From Ctenosaura bakeri (Eukaryota > Chordata > Lepidosauria > Squamata > Iguanidae), in the NCBI GenBank assembly GCA_948474755.1, contig CAOLHI010000389.1, positions 558,001 to 622,000 on the forward strand: 64,000 nt of DNA. The letters are read 5' to 3'. The notes under the pieces are model-generated. The model was not told the origin of the DNA. It saw only the letters and a program-made list of their open reading frames with translations, and ran no database searches. The translations under genes were made by a program, and so were the position numbers. How positions within the stretch are numbered: the first letter of the stretch is position 1; every line of letters begins with the position of its first letter. Below are positions 18,961 through 31,876 of this stretch, in pieces.

Positions 18961-19734
18961 ACAGCTCTCAGTTTTCAGACAAATATTACTTTAGTTGCAG
19001 TTCTACTTGTTACATGGTTGTCAGTGCCCTGAAAATCCAGGTGGCTGTTTTGGCTCCACTCTGAGAGGGGATGCACAGGTGTGTTTGTGTCTACTGCCCT
19101 GGGCATTTTTCCATGCCAGAGTTGATTAGAGCTTCAACAGAATTGCCTGCTGAGGTAACGGGAAACTCCTTAAGAGCCATGAGAAAGTCATCTTGATTTG
19201 TAAGCCTCCTGGATGGACCGTCTTAATTTGTCCCCCATCTCTTCAGAGAAGTCCCTGCAAATCTTAATACCACCCGGCTTTAATGGCAGTGGAATTGTAA
19301 ACAGTTCTTTCACTTCCAGATCACCATCACCTTACCTTGCACAGAAAACAAGGTACAGAGTATGCCCAGTCTCAGCTTGGATGTTGAAATTGTTATCTAC
19401 CTCTGCCCTATGCAACTGTGATGACTGCTCCCCGAGATCCAACGTTTCCCCCATCTTTTGAAAACTCATACTTCTCTTGTAAACTAGTGGTGCCAATGAC
19501 ACCATCACTTTGACATCACCCCTTTTGGCAGAGATTCAGCGATGGCAGCCCTCACCCACCAACCCCAAACTCCTGCTTTTGTTTGCAGTCTCATCTGTTG
19601 TACCTGGGCTGATGGCACTTGCCAGCAGAAACTGCTGGTCATGGTTTGTGTGGCTCTGTGTGTGAGGAGGTAGTTATTCCAAGAAAGGCCCATACATAAT
19701 CTGTTAGTAGCAACAGCAGTAGCTGGATGGTATA

Positions 19735-19838
19735 CTGTATTTGCTGAAGTATAAGACTTGCTTTCCCCCCAAAAAATTACTGTTTGAAAATGGGGTACGT
19801 CTTATGCACAGATGCGTCATATATGCCAGTAAATACAG
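19735..19838. mobile_element. Short Tc1/mariner-type MITE with TA target duplication
   Basis: This 104-bp element has inverted ends: left CTGTATTTGCTGAAGTATA, right (reversed) CTGTATTTACTGGCATATA. It is flanked by TA at 19733-19734 and 19839-19840. The gtataagac and cttatgc internal motifs match a MITE type common in squamate genomes. It has no coding capacity. Confidence 0.75.
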
Positions 19839-20783
19839 TAGTATGTGCTTTTCATTGACTCTCTTGTACAAATGTTCTTGGGAATTCCTCTCCTTGCAGA
19901 AGGTGCTGGAATGATAAGCTATAGCACTAAAGTGGTAATTTGGACACAAAGGAATATAGATATCCTGACTACACTTTGTAACATGATGTGTCTCAGATGT
20001 GTTTCAGAAGAATTTGTTGTTGGAGATGCAAAGTAATCTTGGACCCTGATACAGTTTAATAATTGCTAGTTATAATTTTTAAAATGTAACTCTGACATGC
20101 AAATTCCAAGCAAAAAACAAAAACAGTACGTTCTTGTTGTTAGTTTTTTGGCGTCTTGCTGAAGAGTAGACATGTGTTAGCTGTGAGTTGATTCTGACAG
20201 TTCATCTTTGGCCTTCTTGTGCAAGTTCCCTATTCAAATGTGTAGTTTGTTCACATGGGTAGTACCTCATCAGAACAAAGTCATGGTCCTTTTATGAACT
20301 GTAAAACTGTAAGTTCCACTTATAATGGAAGGACGTTAGTAATATAAGAGTTTCTGTGTAGTCTTATACACACTTGTCTGGGAACTCATTTGGAACTAAC
20401 TAACTTGGTACATATGAGGTACAAATGTTGCCCAGTTAGATTTTATCAGAACCAACAGTCAGATTTTCAGAAAGATGTTCAGAGCACTTATTTTGTGGTT
20501 AATAACATCTCCCTGATAACACTTCTCAGCAGTAATAGCACATAAAAGATTGAGGAAAAAATGCTTCTTGCTAGCATTTTATATCTTGATTTGCCACATA
20601 CTTCCATTTACTGTATTTTCTGTAGTAAAGTGAAAACACATGCTGCTTGATAGTTGCATGGGTGACAGAATGCCTTTTGAAAAAAACTAGTGTGATTCTT
20701 GTATACCTATGAGAGCATTCTTTTGGCTTCTCTATGCTATTACTTTAACAATCTTAATTGGGAAAAATAACTTTATTTTCTAG

Positions 20784-20926
20784 GAAGATATAAAATCCTT
20801 AACAGCTCATGTAATTGAAAATTACTGGAAAGCCCTAGAAGATGTAGACTATGTGCAGACATTCAAAGGTTTGAAATTGCGTTATGAACAACAAAGGGAA
20901 AGACAAGATAATCCCAAGCTTGACAG
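20784..20926 (+). CDS. PPP4R3A: PPP4R3A coding exon w11
   Basis: Forty-seven codons plus two bases run from [20 protein letters not shown] to RQDNPKLD. They close the helical region, with [15 protein letters not shown]. The acceptor is tattttctag and the donor gttagt. It ends with AG of a Ser codon finished in the next exon. Confidence 0.96.
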
Positions 20927-22261
20927 GTTAGTGGACGCTGAAATTTTCTATCAAAAAAGTTTCCTACTAAGGAGAAACTAGTGAAAAAAATATGAAAAGT
21001 ATAGTTTTGTACTGTTCTGCAGTATAGTTTTATTCTGTTTTAATTGTCAGGTGACTTGACACCTGGTTTTTAAATGAAAGGCATCAGTTAAACTGTAACA
21101 GCCCATGTTCTGTGGAATAATCCTTTAATATTTTTTTTAAAAAAGAAACCTATAAGGACTATACAGAGAACATGTATCTCCGTACGTTTGAGCCAAAGAT
21201 CTACTCTGAATGGATGTCTATAACACAAATACATGATTCTCAAAATCAGCAAAGTTGTAATTCCTTGGAACCTCTTCTGTGAAGTGCCAGATAAGCTTAA
21301 GTTATGCAAATATTGAAGTTGTCAGATTTGGGAGAATTTCATTGACACACCTGATAGTGCCAGTAAGGCTTGCTAACAATAGTGAGACTACATGTAAGTA
21401 AATTTGCACATTTCCCCTTATAACGGTGGTTACATAAAATGTAAAAGTAGTCTCTGGCTAGGATTATTTTTATCAAAACTTGATTCATTTATACTGGTTC
21501 TATGAAGGGAAATGACCCCCCCCCTTCACTAGTATAAGCATATGCTTCAGTGCCTTGCAGTAGTGCAAATATATCTGTGGATAAGCAATCTTGCATTCAT
21601 CCCTTTTGGTCTACAATGCACAACATATGTGTGAAAATGAAGCCATCAGTGATAACAATTCTGTGAAGCAGTGTTTTTGAAAATGTTTTTGAATATCCCA
21701 AGCTCTGATATTTTTTTAAAAAAAATCATGAAGGTACATTGTAAAATTCTATATGTTGTATTTTTCCGATTAAAAAAAAATTAAAACTGCAGTTATTGAA
21801 ACTAATAAACTGTCTAGTTGACCTTAGTGAATCTTACCTGTGCTATCTAGGCTGTATGAGTGTCTTCTGGGTGATTTGTAAACTTTGTACAGATAAAAAT
21901 TACACATGGAGTATGAAGCTGGTGCCTGATGGTGTATTGTTTTTCCAGTACTCTCCTGCACTAGAAACTCATATCAGAGATGAGGAAAAAAAACATGTAA
22001 CAGAGTCAGGAATACATGAATGGACACAGGCACACACATACTCACTTTCTCTTATTTGACAGCTGCATCTTGATGTCCATGTGAGTTTAGCTAAAACACC
22101 TTGTCTTCATATTTAGTGATTGTTTAATGTGCAGTTCAAAAATATATATTATATAATATAATCTTTGGGGATTATATTATTTAGTTCAGATGAAAAATGT
22201 AGTAGTTTCAGCATGTTACTCCTGTGTATTTATAAACTTAGAAGAAAATCCTTTTCCGTAG

Positions 22262-22452
22262 CATGCGTTCCATCTTGAGAAACCACAGATACCGGAGAGA
22301 TGCAAGGACTTTGGAGGATGAGGAGGAGATGTGGTTTAACACTGATGAAGATGATATGGAAGACGGAGAAGCAGTTGTGCCACCCTCAGACAAAAGTAAA
22401 AATGATGAAGATATTATGGATCCTATAAGTAAATTTATGGAAAGAAAAAAAT
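22262..22452 (+). CDS. PPP4R3A: PPP4R3A coding exon w12 (acidic region)
   Basis: The exon encodes [20 protein letters not shown] (Ser split) through [11 protein letters not shown]. It opens with a basic RNHRYRR cluster and then turns strongly acidic ([19 protein letters not shown]). The family C-terminal tail is disordered and carries nuclear-localisation and regulatory sites. The acceptor is tttccgtag and the donor gtaggt. Confidence 0.96.
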
Positions 22453-23858
22453 GTAGGTAACTGAAATTACACGTTTCTGATTTAACTAGATTTATAGAAC
22501 ACTCCTGATTTCCCAGATCTGCTGGGACAAACAAACTCTTTTCCCCTGCCAGGTAGCATATATCCAGAGGCATAATTATACCTTTAGAAACATCCCTGAA
22601 TTTAAAAGACTGCTGTTAGGGCATTCCAATATTTGTGGCATATGTTGTTAGCCGATTTATTTATGGTTAGTGTTAACCTGTGCCTGGTGTTGCAATTTTC
22701 AGTTAATCAGGATTTTTAAATGACTAAAAAAAATTATATTGAATATAAAGCAAAATTGTCAGTTTCATTAGAGCAGGTCATTGAAGAAAGTCTGGCAAGA
22801 CTACAGTAATGAAAAGGATACACACATGGGAAGGGATAGACAGATGGGTATGTTATAAAACCCTACATTGCTCAAGAGAATTTCAGTTTCTATTGCTCTT
22901 GAGGGTGATTATCTCTCTGTTTGTGAGCTTAAAACCTTCCTCACATTGTTCATATCTCAGTTGTCCTTAAGAGAGCCCTTGAGATGGACCACTGCATGTA
23001 CTACATTTATTTTAAAAGGTAATCAGGGCGCCCCAGGGCTTCCCAAACTGAATTTTGAGTACAGCATAGCTTACATGTTAACTCAGACCAGTGTCCCCTC
23101 CAGGTTTGGTGAAAATCCATCCATCTATTTACATGTCATGCAAAAAAAAGAAAACAAACTCAATTTTGTTCATATAGATTGCTGTCCTGTTTGAGTATTT
23201 ACTAAATATTTTAACATTTATATCATGTCTTGTGAGAGTCTGTAGTCCAACAGGCACTGTCCTGCAGCTTAACATACGGCCTTAAACTTTGACTTTTGCA
23301 TAGTTAATTGCAACTGCTATTAAACCTCAATATTCAGCTCTTTTTCTGTGTGTGTGCCTGGACATTTGTACATAACACTGTTGTTTGCCACCAAATGATA
23401 ATGTTCTGTGTGGCTTAGAAAATCCAGTGTGAGTTAAGTAGTAATATTAGTATAAAAGGTGCAATGTAGGACATCTAAAATTTAGTGGATTTAAAAAGTG
23501 CAGGTAATGTGCACATTTTTACACACTCATATGAAGGCCTATAGTTGATGCAAAAAAGGGTGTAAAAAAGGCATCCGGTGAGCCTCAGTTGAGGAGGGCA
23601 TTTGTAACCGGAATGCTATCGGGAGGAAAAAGACTTTTCCACTGTAGCTGGTATAGATTTGGACAGGCAAGTGTATTTGCACAAGTAATGGAGAGAGAGT
23701 AACTGCTTCCACCTTTTTAAAAAATTCTAATTAATTAGATTTTAACTCTGCCTTTCTCAAAAAAACAGGACTCAGGTCAGATTTTTTTTTGTCTTGAACC
23801 CTTTCTGTTTCAAAGAAGAGCTTTACCATATTACATTGTTGCTTGTTTTAAATTCTAG

Positions 23859-24076
23859 TTAAAGAAAGTGAAGAAAAGGAGGTCCTTCTAAAAACTAATC
23901 TCTCCGGTCGGCAGAGCCCAAGTTTCAAACTTTCCTTCTCCAGTAGTACAAAAGCTAACCTCACCAGCCAGTCATCTGCAAGTAACTTACCTGGATCTCC
24001 TGGATCTCCAGGGTCACCGGGATCTCCTGGATCGGTTTCTAAAAGCACATCTCAAATGGCAGCTATAACTACCAAG
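23859..24076 (+). CDS. PPP4R3A: PPP4R3A coding exon w13 (Ser-Pro-Gly repeat)
   Basis: The exon encodes [20 protein letters not shown] (Leu split) and a low-complexity tail ending SQMAAITTK. Near 23990-24034 a run of Gly-Ser-Pro triplets ([14 protein letters not shown]) is encoded by an imperfect 9-bp DNA repeat, also present in mammalian PPP4R3A. The acceptor is aattctag and the donor gtactg. Confidence 0.95.
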
Positions 24077-25028
24077 GTACTGTTTTCACCTGAGTGAAAT
24101 TGTGCAGGTTTTTTTTTTTTCTAACAGAAATATATGGTGGTTCTCTTCATTATTACAAATATTCCAATAAAATAATTTCCACATAAAGCTTTGAGTAAAC
24201 ATGCTAAACCAGTCCATCTTGATCATCAATCTAGAACTATCAACAGCATACAAAAAAATCTAAGTGTTCCTGAAATGCATTTTTAAAAAAACATTATTTA
24301 GAGCACTGAAAGTTTTCCATAGTTTTTCCAGTTATACTTCCAGAAAATCCACATTGCTGCTTGTGTCATTTTGATTGGTCCTAATAAAAATATTGTTCAG
24401 CGTCAGATTTTGGTAAGGAATTCCATCCCCCTATTTATCAGCACAATTTTCTGTTGTTGCTTTTTTTAAATGTTATTTCTAGGTCATTAATGAAAGTATG
24501 CTTCAGTGGCTCCCTTGATGCTGAAGCTGGAAGGGAAAACTGAAAGTGGGGGCTAATTTTCTGCAAATCCTTCTCCAGGAATGGGTTTGCTTTCCCCAAG
24601 GGCCACATTTGTCTCTCTTGTTCATTGCATCAGTTGAGGCACCAGCCAATTCATCATTATCACCAGATCTAGAACCATCAACAGCATACAAGATACACCT
24701 AAGTGTTCCATAACACTGAAGAATCAGCCCCTTCCTCTTCTCTTGAGGATGAGCTACCTAGACTTCCATGTATATCTAATTTATATTTTCTAGTTATTGT
24801 TGTTAGCCTCTGACTTTCTTCAACAGCATAATTAAGCTGGATACTATTTCTAAAAGAAAAAAGTGTTTTCTAAAGATACATAGATGTTAGCAGAAATGAA
24901 CTTTGCCTAGTAGTTTTGTGTTAAAGAACGGGTAAAGCACATGCTCACCATCTTTAACTATATTCAGTTTGAAGGGTGAAACTCTTAAAACAGATAATAT
25001 TTGTAAATTTCTTTTTTTCCATTTTCAG
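24077..25028 (+). other. PPP4R3A: PPP4R3A last intron, with a local direct repeat
   Basis: This 952-bp intron has two roughly 50-bp similar segments, about 24217-24272 and 24648-24700, sharing ATCAACAGCATACAA and TCTAGAAC/CTAAGTGTTCC pieces. Otherwise there is nothing recognisable. Confidence 0.7.
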
Positions 25029-25127
25029 GGAGGATTAGTGGGTCTTGTAGATTATCCTGATGATGATGATGAAGATGATGAAGAAAGCCTACCTTTGTCA
25101 CAGAAAGCAAAGCTAGAATCCTCATAA
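25029..25127 (+). CDS. PPP4R3A: PPP4R3A terminal coding exon w14 and stop
   Basis: This exon encodes [20 protein letters not shown] followed by [12 protein letters not shown], with stop TAA at 25125-25127. The acceptor is cattttcag. The human tail ends LPLSKKAKFDS, so the lysine pair before AK is QK here, a possible weakening of a small basic signal. The acidic run is a GATGAT-type repeat in DNA. Confidence 0.96.
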   Translation, partial: GGLVGLVDYPDDDDEDDEESLPLSQKAKLESS

Positions 25128-26260
25128 TGACAGCTCTGAAGATCTGTATCAGCTGGGTAATAAACTAGGTTTCCAGGGGGGTGGGAGAGTCCATAATTGA
25201 AAACTGCAATCTCTAGTGGATTTCTGTGTGTAACACAGGTCAGATTTTTTTTTAAAAAAATGGATTTCTGCTGATCAAGTGCCAATTTGAAGGAGCAGAA
25301 GAAGAGGAAATATGCTTTATGGAAAAGACATGCCTTTGACCTCTCCAGCTTGGACCACGCATTGCCCTTTTCTCAGGGAAGGAAATGGAAAATATAAAGC
25401 CAACAGGGCAGGAATTTTGGTAGTGGAATTCTGGATTGGCTGTTCAAATGTTACAATCAGAATATGCTTTCTTGGACCATGTACAAGACTTTGAAGAAAA
25501 GGCTCTTCTGCCATAGTTCTTCACTTGCTAAGAATGCCAGCAGTTTCTTTATATAAAGAGACCTGCCTTTGAAACCATACATTCTGAACATTTTAGTCAA
25601 GCTACAACAGGTTTTTAAAAGAAAACTTTGGGGGAGGGCTGAACATAAGTTTCCTCTTTTTTAATCGGTTCCCTTTTGCCCTTTAAACTGCAGATTTTTG
25701 TTTGGAGGTGGGGGATTTGTCTATCCCTTGATTAAAAGATTGAATGGAATTCTAGATGTCACTTACGTGTCATAATTTTATTTTTATTTTGCCCCGAGTG
25801 TATGCTTAGTTGTTGAGTATATATTTGGGACCATTAAAAATTTTTGATGTAATATAATCTCACTGTTGTGCTGGTACCTGTTTCACTGTGTAATTCTGTT
25901 CTGCATCACAATTCTTAATATGTTTAGGAATTTATGGGAGATGGTATAGTTTTTATTGAAAAGAGCAAATCTTGCCACAGTGTGCATACAAAAGCAATAC
26001 TATTTTGTGACTAAATATTTTATATTAAATTTTACATCATCAACTGTCTTGAAGGAATTCAGGGAAGTAGGTTGGTTTTTTTAAAAAAATTAGTACTTCT
26101 AAGCAAACCTGTAAATATGAAATTAGTATTCCAAAGAGATTTTGAAATTTCATAACTAGGAACCATGCTGGTACGTTTAATTCAAATTTGAAGTGGTTAT
26201 TTAAGAGTACAAATATACTGACACATTTGAATTTTGAAAATAAAAAAGAGTAATTAAAAT
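25128..26260 (+). other. PPP4R3A: PPP4R3A 3'UTR, end uncertain
   Basis: The AT-rich sequence after the stop has several possible polyadenylation signals: AATAAA at about 25157, ATTAAA at about 25835 and AATAAA at 26239-26244, with others further on (27309, 28895). Which one is used cannot be decided from sequence alone. I placed the end after the 26239 signal as a moderate guess. Confidence 0.5.
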
Positions 26261-29200
26261 GAAAACTACTGCATTAGTGGCATTTTTTAAACTTCTGACT
26301 CCCTTTGGAATACCAGTTTTACTGTTATATATGCTGGGCTGATGTTTTTAAATTAGATTTCAGGTGTCCTGGGAGGGCAAAAATAGTTATTCTGTTGATA
26401 GGTAAACAGCTGTCTTCTCTGCTAATTGCAAAGTGGACTAATGTTAGTTCTTTAAGTGCAAGAACTATAAATAGCCATTTGCTGGAAATAATTTTTATTT
26501 GATGTCTGAAGAACACACAGAGAAGATGATGCATCCTTTTTTTTTTTTTAGAATTCTCACCGGGTACACCTTTTGGTGGCACCGCTTCCTCTTGCCATGC
26601 ATAGAAAGTTACCAGTTGAGCAAAGTTGCACTTAGGTGAATGCATTTATCCTGACCTTCTAATCAAAAAACAGCCTTCTTTCCAGGTAAAGGAGCAGCAT
26701 TCAGGTTACAGCTCATTTCACTTAGTATTTCTCTCCACAACGGAGGAGATAGGTATTGCAGAAGTTGAAGTCTAATTCACTCACTTGAAAGCATACTCAA
26801 GGAAGAGAGGAGCACAGTAGACCCACATTTTGAGTCTGTTTAGTCAGCTTCCTTGATACATGTTCACACAATTCAAGACTCCATATCATGAAGAATGTCC
26901 ATGTATAGGAAAAACTCCCTGTTAGACTTAGCAAGTGGGGCTAGTGCACTCCCCTTTGTGAGCTTTAGCAAGCAGTAGAGTTACATTATTTTACAGTATT
27001 TTCTAGCAAGCATTGACTTCTTTGGGTTTTACAGGTTTGTGTACTATCAAATATCCTTTTATGTCATTCAGTTTCTCAAAAGTGACTTGCATAACATAAA
27101 AGCCTCCCAGATTTTAAGATACTTACTAGTTGCTCATTTTGCTGGGCACGTATACTTTCTTTATACAGTTCCATAATCATTTTACACCTAATTAAAAAAA
27201 AAAAAAACAACACACATAACCTCATCCAAAAAGGAAAAAAGTATAGCAGGATGTTTCTAAGGTCTGAATCTGAACATGGAATTGGTTATCCAGAAACTCA
27301 AAAGTGGAATAAACATTTTCTGACTGACTGATAAAAAAAAAACTTCACTTCCATATGAAATGTGTGACTACAGTAGTGTGTTTGCTATGGAGGACTTAAA
27401 TCATACATTTCAGTGGTCCTTAAGAAGTGTAATAGATATGTGGAATCCATAATGAAATTGGCATGCAACTAAATGGTATTCAACCATAATCGAAAATGTG
27501 TGTACTCATCCTGAGAAAATGTCAGTCCTTATGAGAGGCTACTGATGGGGATGGAAATCACAATTTTGATTTTGAGAAGAGTGCATGTGTCTGGTGCTAT
27601 CCACAGGAAAGAATGTGTGTCTTTCTGTTCCATTTATCAGAGACTACTCACAAGGAGTGGAGAAAGGAAGCTTACCTGGTAAGACCAAGCATTGTCCCTT
27701 TTTCATACCTCCAGTGATGGAGGACTAAGAATTCTTTTGTTGAGTGTACAAATGTCTATTTTGCATTCTTTCCTGAAAACAGTTGATTAACTGGATAAAA
27801 TCCTGTTCCTTATGTCCCTGAGAAACTTGCTGAAAGATACAATTCATTATTAGGAGAAACAACCTAATGTTTATTGGTCATTATATTTACTGTATGTTGA
27901 ATGGTGGTACACTTAGTACACAAAAACTATATTTTGCAGAGCAGCCATCATTAATCCTTAGTCCTAAATGGGTTGGATCTATAGTATAGGTTTGATAACT
28001 GACCCTGTCATTTGGGAAGTAGTGAAGAGAATGTGCCACTCTAAGAAATGTTTTCATGGTGAGCTCAGTCACCTGTACCATTCTGTCATGTGACAAGGGA
28101 AGGTGACACCACATGTCAGATGAAAATGAGACCAAATTTATTTTTAAAAATCGCAATCTGGTTGAAAGCAGGTTCCAGACACGTATGTATGAAACACATG
28201 TTAGATTAAACCCAGATGTAAAATTGTGGCCTGAAATCATTCTGTATTCTGATGAGTTGCAAAGCACATCACACATTTTATGTGTTTGCACATCAGAAGC
28301 TGTGATATTTTTGCTATGCTGTGTTCATGCTTATGATTTATACGTACCTTCCAGCTTTATTTAAATTTATATCAGTAAAATTACAGATCTGAGAATTGAG
28401 AATACTGATTTTTATAGATCTGCTGTAGTGAGATACAAACATATATTTCAAAATATACTGGATCTCTTTACTTTTGAGGCTGTGAAGAACCAAAGAACAA
28501 AATGCTTTATTTTGTTTCTGAGCACTGAGAAACAGACGCATATATGCCACCCTTCCCTCTCCTGCTCCTTTTCTTTCCCTAACACGTTGTAAGAAAGCCA
28601 GTCCGTTTCTACCTTTAAAGAACTACTCATTGTAGACCGTTGATGAACAGCAAGGCTTTGTTGATGCTTCAACTGTTGCTGGGAAACAGTAGGAGAGAGG
28701 CAAATCATTCTGTTTACAGTTGGTACTAAGTGTATTTGAAAATGTCTTCAGTTGGAAAATTCCTTCCTCCCCCTGGTTTGTTTCGGAGTTGTAAGGTGGC
28801 AACAAGATGTCTGATGAAATAGTGCCTAAAGTCTTTTGAAGTGGGTCCAGCTGTACAGGATCTTGCATTGAAGTTTTTTTTTTTTTTTTTTAAATAAAAC
28901 ATTATTTTATTTGGATACAGCTGCTGTGTTTAAAAATAAGGATATAGTGTGTGTGGCCTCATTCAGTTGGACATAGCTCCTGAGAATAATTAAATTTTTA
29001 TAGTCTTTTTTGCTAGCTTGTGTGTCAGGTATTCTTTCTCCTCAGAGTTTAATCCTAACTGACCCAGAAGGCTAAAGGCCATCTGAGCCAACACTAGTCC
29101 AGATGATACTGTGCCAAACTCCTTTTTTGCCTAGGGATAGGGGAAATTGCTTAGGACTAACCTCATCTTAGCCTCGCTTAATGCAGCATTGTAGCTGTGT

Positions 29201-29711
29201 TCCTGAGCTGGAAGTGATTTGGACCTGGCATAGTTTGGCTTCTTCCTTGCTCTGCCCTTTCTCTCCCCTCCCTTTTTTTGGCTTTTCTGCTGGCAGATCT
29301 TAATCAGCACAGCATGTCTGCGAGCGTGTGCTCTGTCAGCAGATCTCTGAGATAAGTTGGCACAAGGTGATTTCTGCCAGTAGAAGCTGTTTGTGCCTTA
29401 TCTTAACTACCCACAGCAGATGCATCTTTGAATTCAGATTGTGTTGCCTGGCATGTCTTTTCATATGAATGGCTGAACTGAGTATCTAATGGGGGTTTGA
29501 TGTAGATTAGTGGTGGAGAAAGTGTAGCCTGTGAGCCACATAGGGCATCAGGAATAATTTTTTAAAAAGATGTTTGGTTCCAAATGCTTTGCTACAACTT
29601 TGGTAGCATGAGGGAAAATTTTATCAGTTCCCACCTGCCGCACACACTACTGGCTATTTTAGGCCTAGGAGATCCCCCACCCATTCTTTTTCAACAAAAG
29701 TTGATCTGGAA
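26261..29711. other. Intergenic, no gene recognised
   Basis: I find no conserved reading frame, RNA gene or complete repeat here. There are poly-A/T runs near 26528, 27191 and 28876. The proximal part may still be PPP4R3A 3'UTR. Confidence 0.55.
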
Positions 29712-30244
29712 ATCATAGAATCATAGAGTTGGAAGAGACCACAGGGATCATCCAGTCCAACCCCCTGCTATGCAGGAACACACATCAAAGCATTCCCAAC
29801 AGATGGCCATCCCAGCCTCTGCTTAAAAACCTTGAAAGAAGGAGACTCTACCACACTCCGAGGCAGCATATTCCACTGCCAGACAGTTCTGACCATCAGG
29901 AAGTTCTTCCTGAGGTTCAGGTGGAATCTCCTTTCCTGCAGCTTGAATCCATCGCTCCTTGTCCTTGTCTCTGGAGCAGCGGAAAACAAGCCTGACCCCT
30001 CCTCGACATGACATCCCTTCAAATATTTAAAAATGGCTATCATGTCCCCTTTTAACCTTCTCTTCTGCGGACTAAACATATCCAGCTCCCTAAGCTGCTC
30101 CTCATGGGACATGGCTTCCAGACCCTTCAGCATTTTGGTCACCCTCCTCTGGACATGTTCTCGCTTGTCGATATCCTTCTTGAATTGAGGTGCCCAGAAC
30201 TGGACACGGTATTCCAAATGAGGCCTAACCAAACTGACTTATAA
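29712..30244 (-). mobile_element. CR1 LINE, 5'-truncated, 3' end intact
   Basis: The - strand reads through the end of the CR1 ORF2: MVRPHLEYRVQFWAPQFKKD, then FKYLKGCHVEEG, then WNMLPRSVVESPSFKVFKQR. It then runs into the conserved 3' end (gttggactggatgatccctg, ttccaactctatgattctatgattt). The last 154 codons are open, so this copy is fairly young. The 5' part of the element is missing, which is usual for CR1. Confidence 0.93.
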
Positions 30245-30257
30245 AGATTAGTAGGAT

Positions 30258-30330
30258 AGGTCAAGTATCCCTTATCCAAAATGCTTGGGACCAGAGATGT
30301 TTTGGATTTTGGGTTTTCTTCAGATTTTGG
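30258..30330. repeat. Possible Tc1/mariner (pogo-type) end fragment
   Basis: The segment starts aagtatcccttatccaaaat and continues with gcttgggaccagagatgttt and ggattttgg. It resembles the terminal part of pogo/Tigger-like DNA elements known in amniotes. I do not see the partner end, so it is tentative. Confidence 0.4.
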
Positions 30331-30926
30331 ATTTGCATATACATAATAAGAATATATACTGTTTATTCTACATGGGCTCCACTCTTTCATTACTACTTCT
30401 CTTGCCTTCTTCCTGTAGGAAACATGAGGGAATTATGGATGTTTGTTTGGCTTTCAGGTGTACCTGCAATGTCAGCGTCTCTTTAGAATTTGGGGAAATT
30501 ATAGCGCAGAGGAGACTTGCAAGAAGAGGGTAACAGCAGGATCTTTTCACTTATGTATACTAGTATTAACTCCAGAGAGGCTCCAATTTAAAGATAAACA
30601 ATATGTTTAATTGGAAATGTCAACACACACAAGGAAGCAGACACTCTCAAGAACTATACAAGGCTATCAGAAAAATAAGGTATGAAATGTTGGATAGGGA
30701 GAAATTAGGGATGAAAACAGGGGTAGTTACCAGTCCTGAAGAAAAAAGAGTTGAAGCAGAGAGCCTCAGACAGCACCTGGGGGTAGCACAGACTTACAGT
30801 GATCTGAGTATCACATATTACATCCAAAATGCTACAAATTACTGGAACCAAAGTCAGTCATATACCCTTTTCTCCATCCTGAAGGGGTGTTCTGGCAAAG
30901 GCTAAAAATTTCTCATGAGACTAACC

Positions 30927-31238
30927 CAGGGCTTTCCAAATGGTGTGCCGGGACACATTAGTGTGTCGCCTGAAGTCTGTAGGTGTATCGCCTACAATTT
31001 TGGAAATGTATATTATAATTTATAAATCATATATTTTAAAAATATATGAAAGTTTTCCATGAGTTATGTTGTGTCCCCATACATTTTGTTATTACAATTT
31101 ATGTATCTGCCTGTATCTCTTATAAGGGGTTAGTTTAACCTCGAGTAAAGTTTGCTAGTAAAACTGAATTACTGTGTTGTGAAATGATGCATGTCTAAAA
31201 AAAGTGTGTCAGCAACGTGAAAAGTTTGGAAAGCTCTG
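30927..31238. mobile_element. hAT-type nonautonomous element, 312 bp
   Basis: The ends are inverted: left CAGGGCTTTCCAAATGGTG, right (reversed) CAGAGCTTTCCAAACTTTTC. The flanking 8-bp sequences gactaacc (30919-30926) and aactaatc (31239-31246) match at 6 of 8 positions, as expected for an old hAT 8-bp target duplication. The interior is A/T-rich with no transposase. Confidence 0.75.
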
Positions 31239-31800
31239 AACTAATCAAAAGGTTTCAGGATAGGTGATTGCTTTAACACTGGAGTGACAAAATCTATGGG
31301 AACCATGATAACCTCTTTAAGTTTGGATCTCTAAGGGGTGTAGGAAAGCTCTTTGTAGAGTGAGATCAAAAGGGCTGGTCTCTGATTCTGAAATGCATAG
31401 ATCTGAGATCAGGGAAGAGATTAGCTTGAACCCCTTGATGCCAAGGTTTTCTGCTTACTCCTCTTTGAACTTATAGCCTGATCATATCTGGCAACAGGTC
31501 AGCATGGCTGTATTTCCAGGTATGAAAATACTGAAGTATGAAAACAAAGAGCACATCCCACAGGATAAGGCTGTCAAGGGTGGTATCAGTCTCTCAGTCA
31601 GTTGACACACTGCTTGCAAAGCAAGCTGAGCGAAAATGGGAGCCAAGCTGGCTGAGAGATTTGGCCATCAGCCTGCACGTGTATGGTCCATAAGCTGACG
31701 GGTAAAAAGGAGCCAAGACAATTGACAGACTTTGCAAGCAGCGGATGCTGTCCCAAGCGAGTCTCTATCATTCTCTCCTGCTCTCTCAGTCTCAGAGAAC

Positions 31801-31876
31801 AGCAAAGGTAAACCCCCCCCGAACAAATTATGCTAAAGAAAACCCCATGAAAGGTTCGCCTTGAAGGCACACAACA
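31801..31876 (+). repeat. Sauria-type SINE, 3' part only
   Basis: The sequence carries the SINE 3' body (gaacaaatt-tgc-aaagaaa, accccatgaaaggttcgcct, tgaaggcacacaacaa). About 28 bp between ggttcgcc and gaaggcac are missing relative to the other copies. The tRNA-like head is absent. Confidence 0.65.

Larger units (their letters stand above)
14965..20783 (+). other. PPP4R3A: PPP4R3A large intron (5.8 kb), LINE-filled
   Basis: This is the longest PPP4R3A intron seen here. A - strand CR1/L2-group LINE occupies much of 15.5-19.0 kb and a short Tc1/mariner-type MITE lies at 19735-19838. The rest, about 19.9-20.78 kb and the start, shows nothing I recognise. Confidence 0.85.

Noticed and set aside
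23848..24048. Collagen-like frame on the - strand (DPGDPG repeats)
   Set aside because: It is the reverse shadow of the Gly-Ser-Pro repeat in PPP4R3A exon w13.
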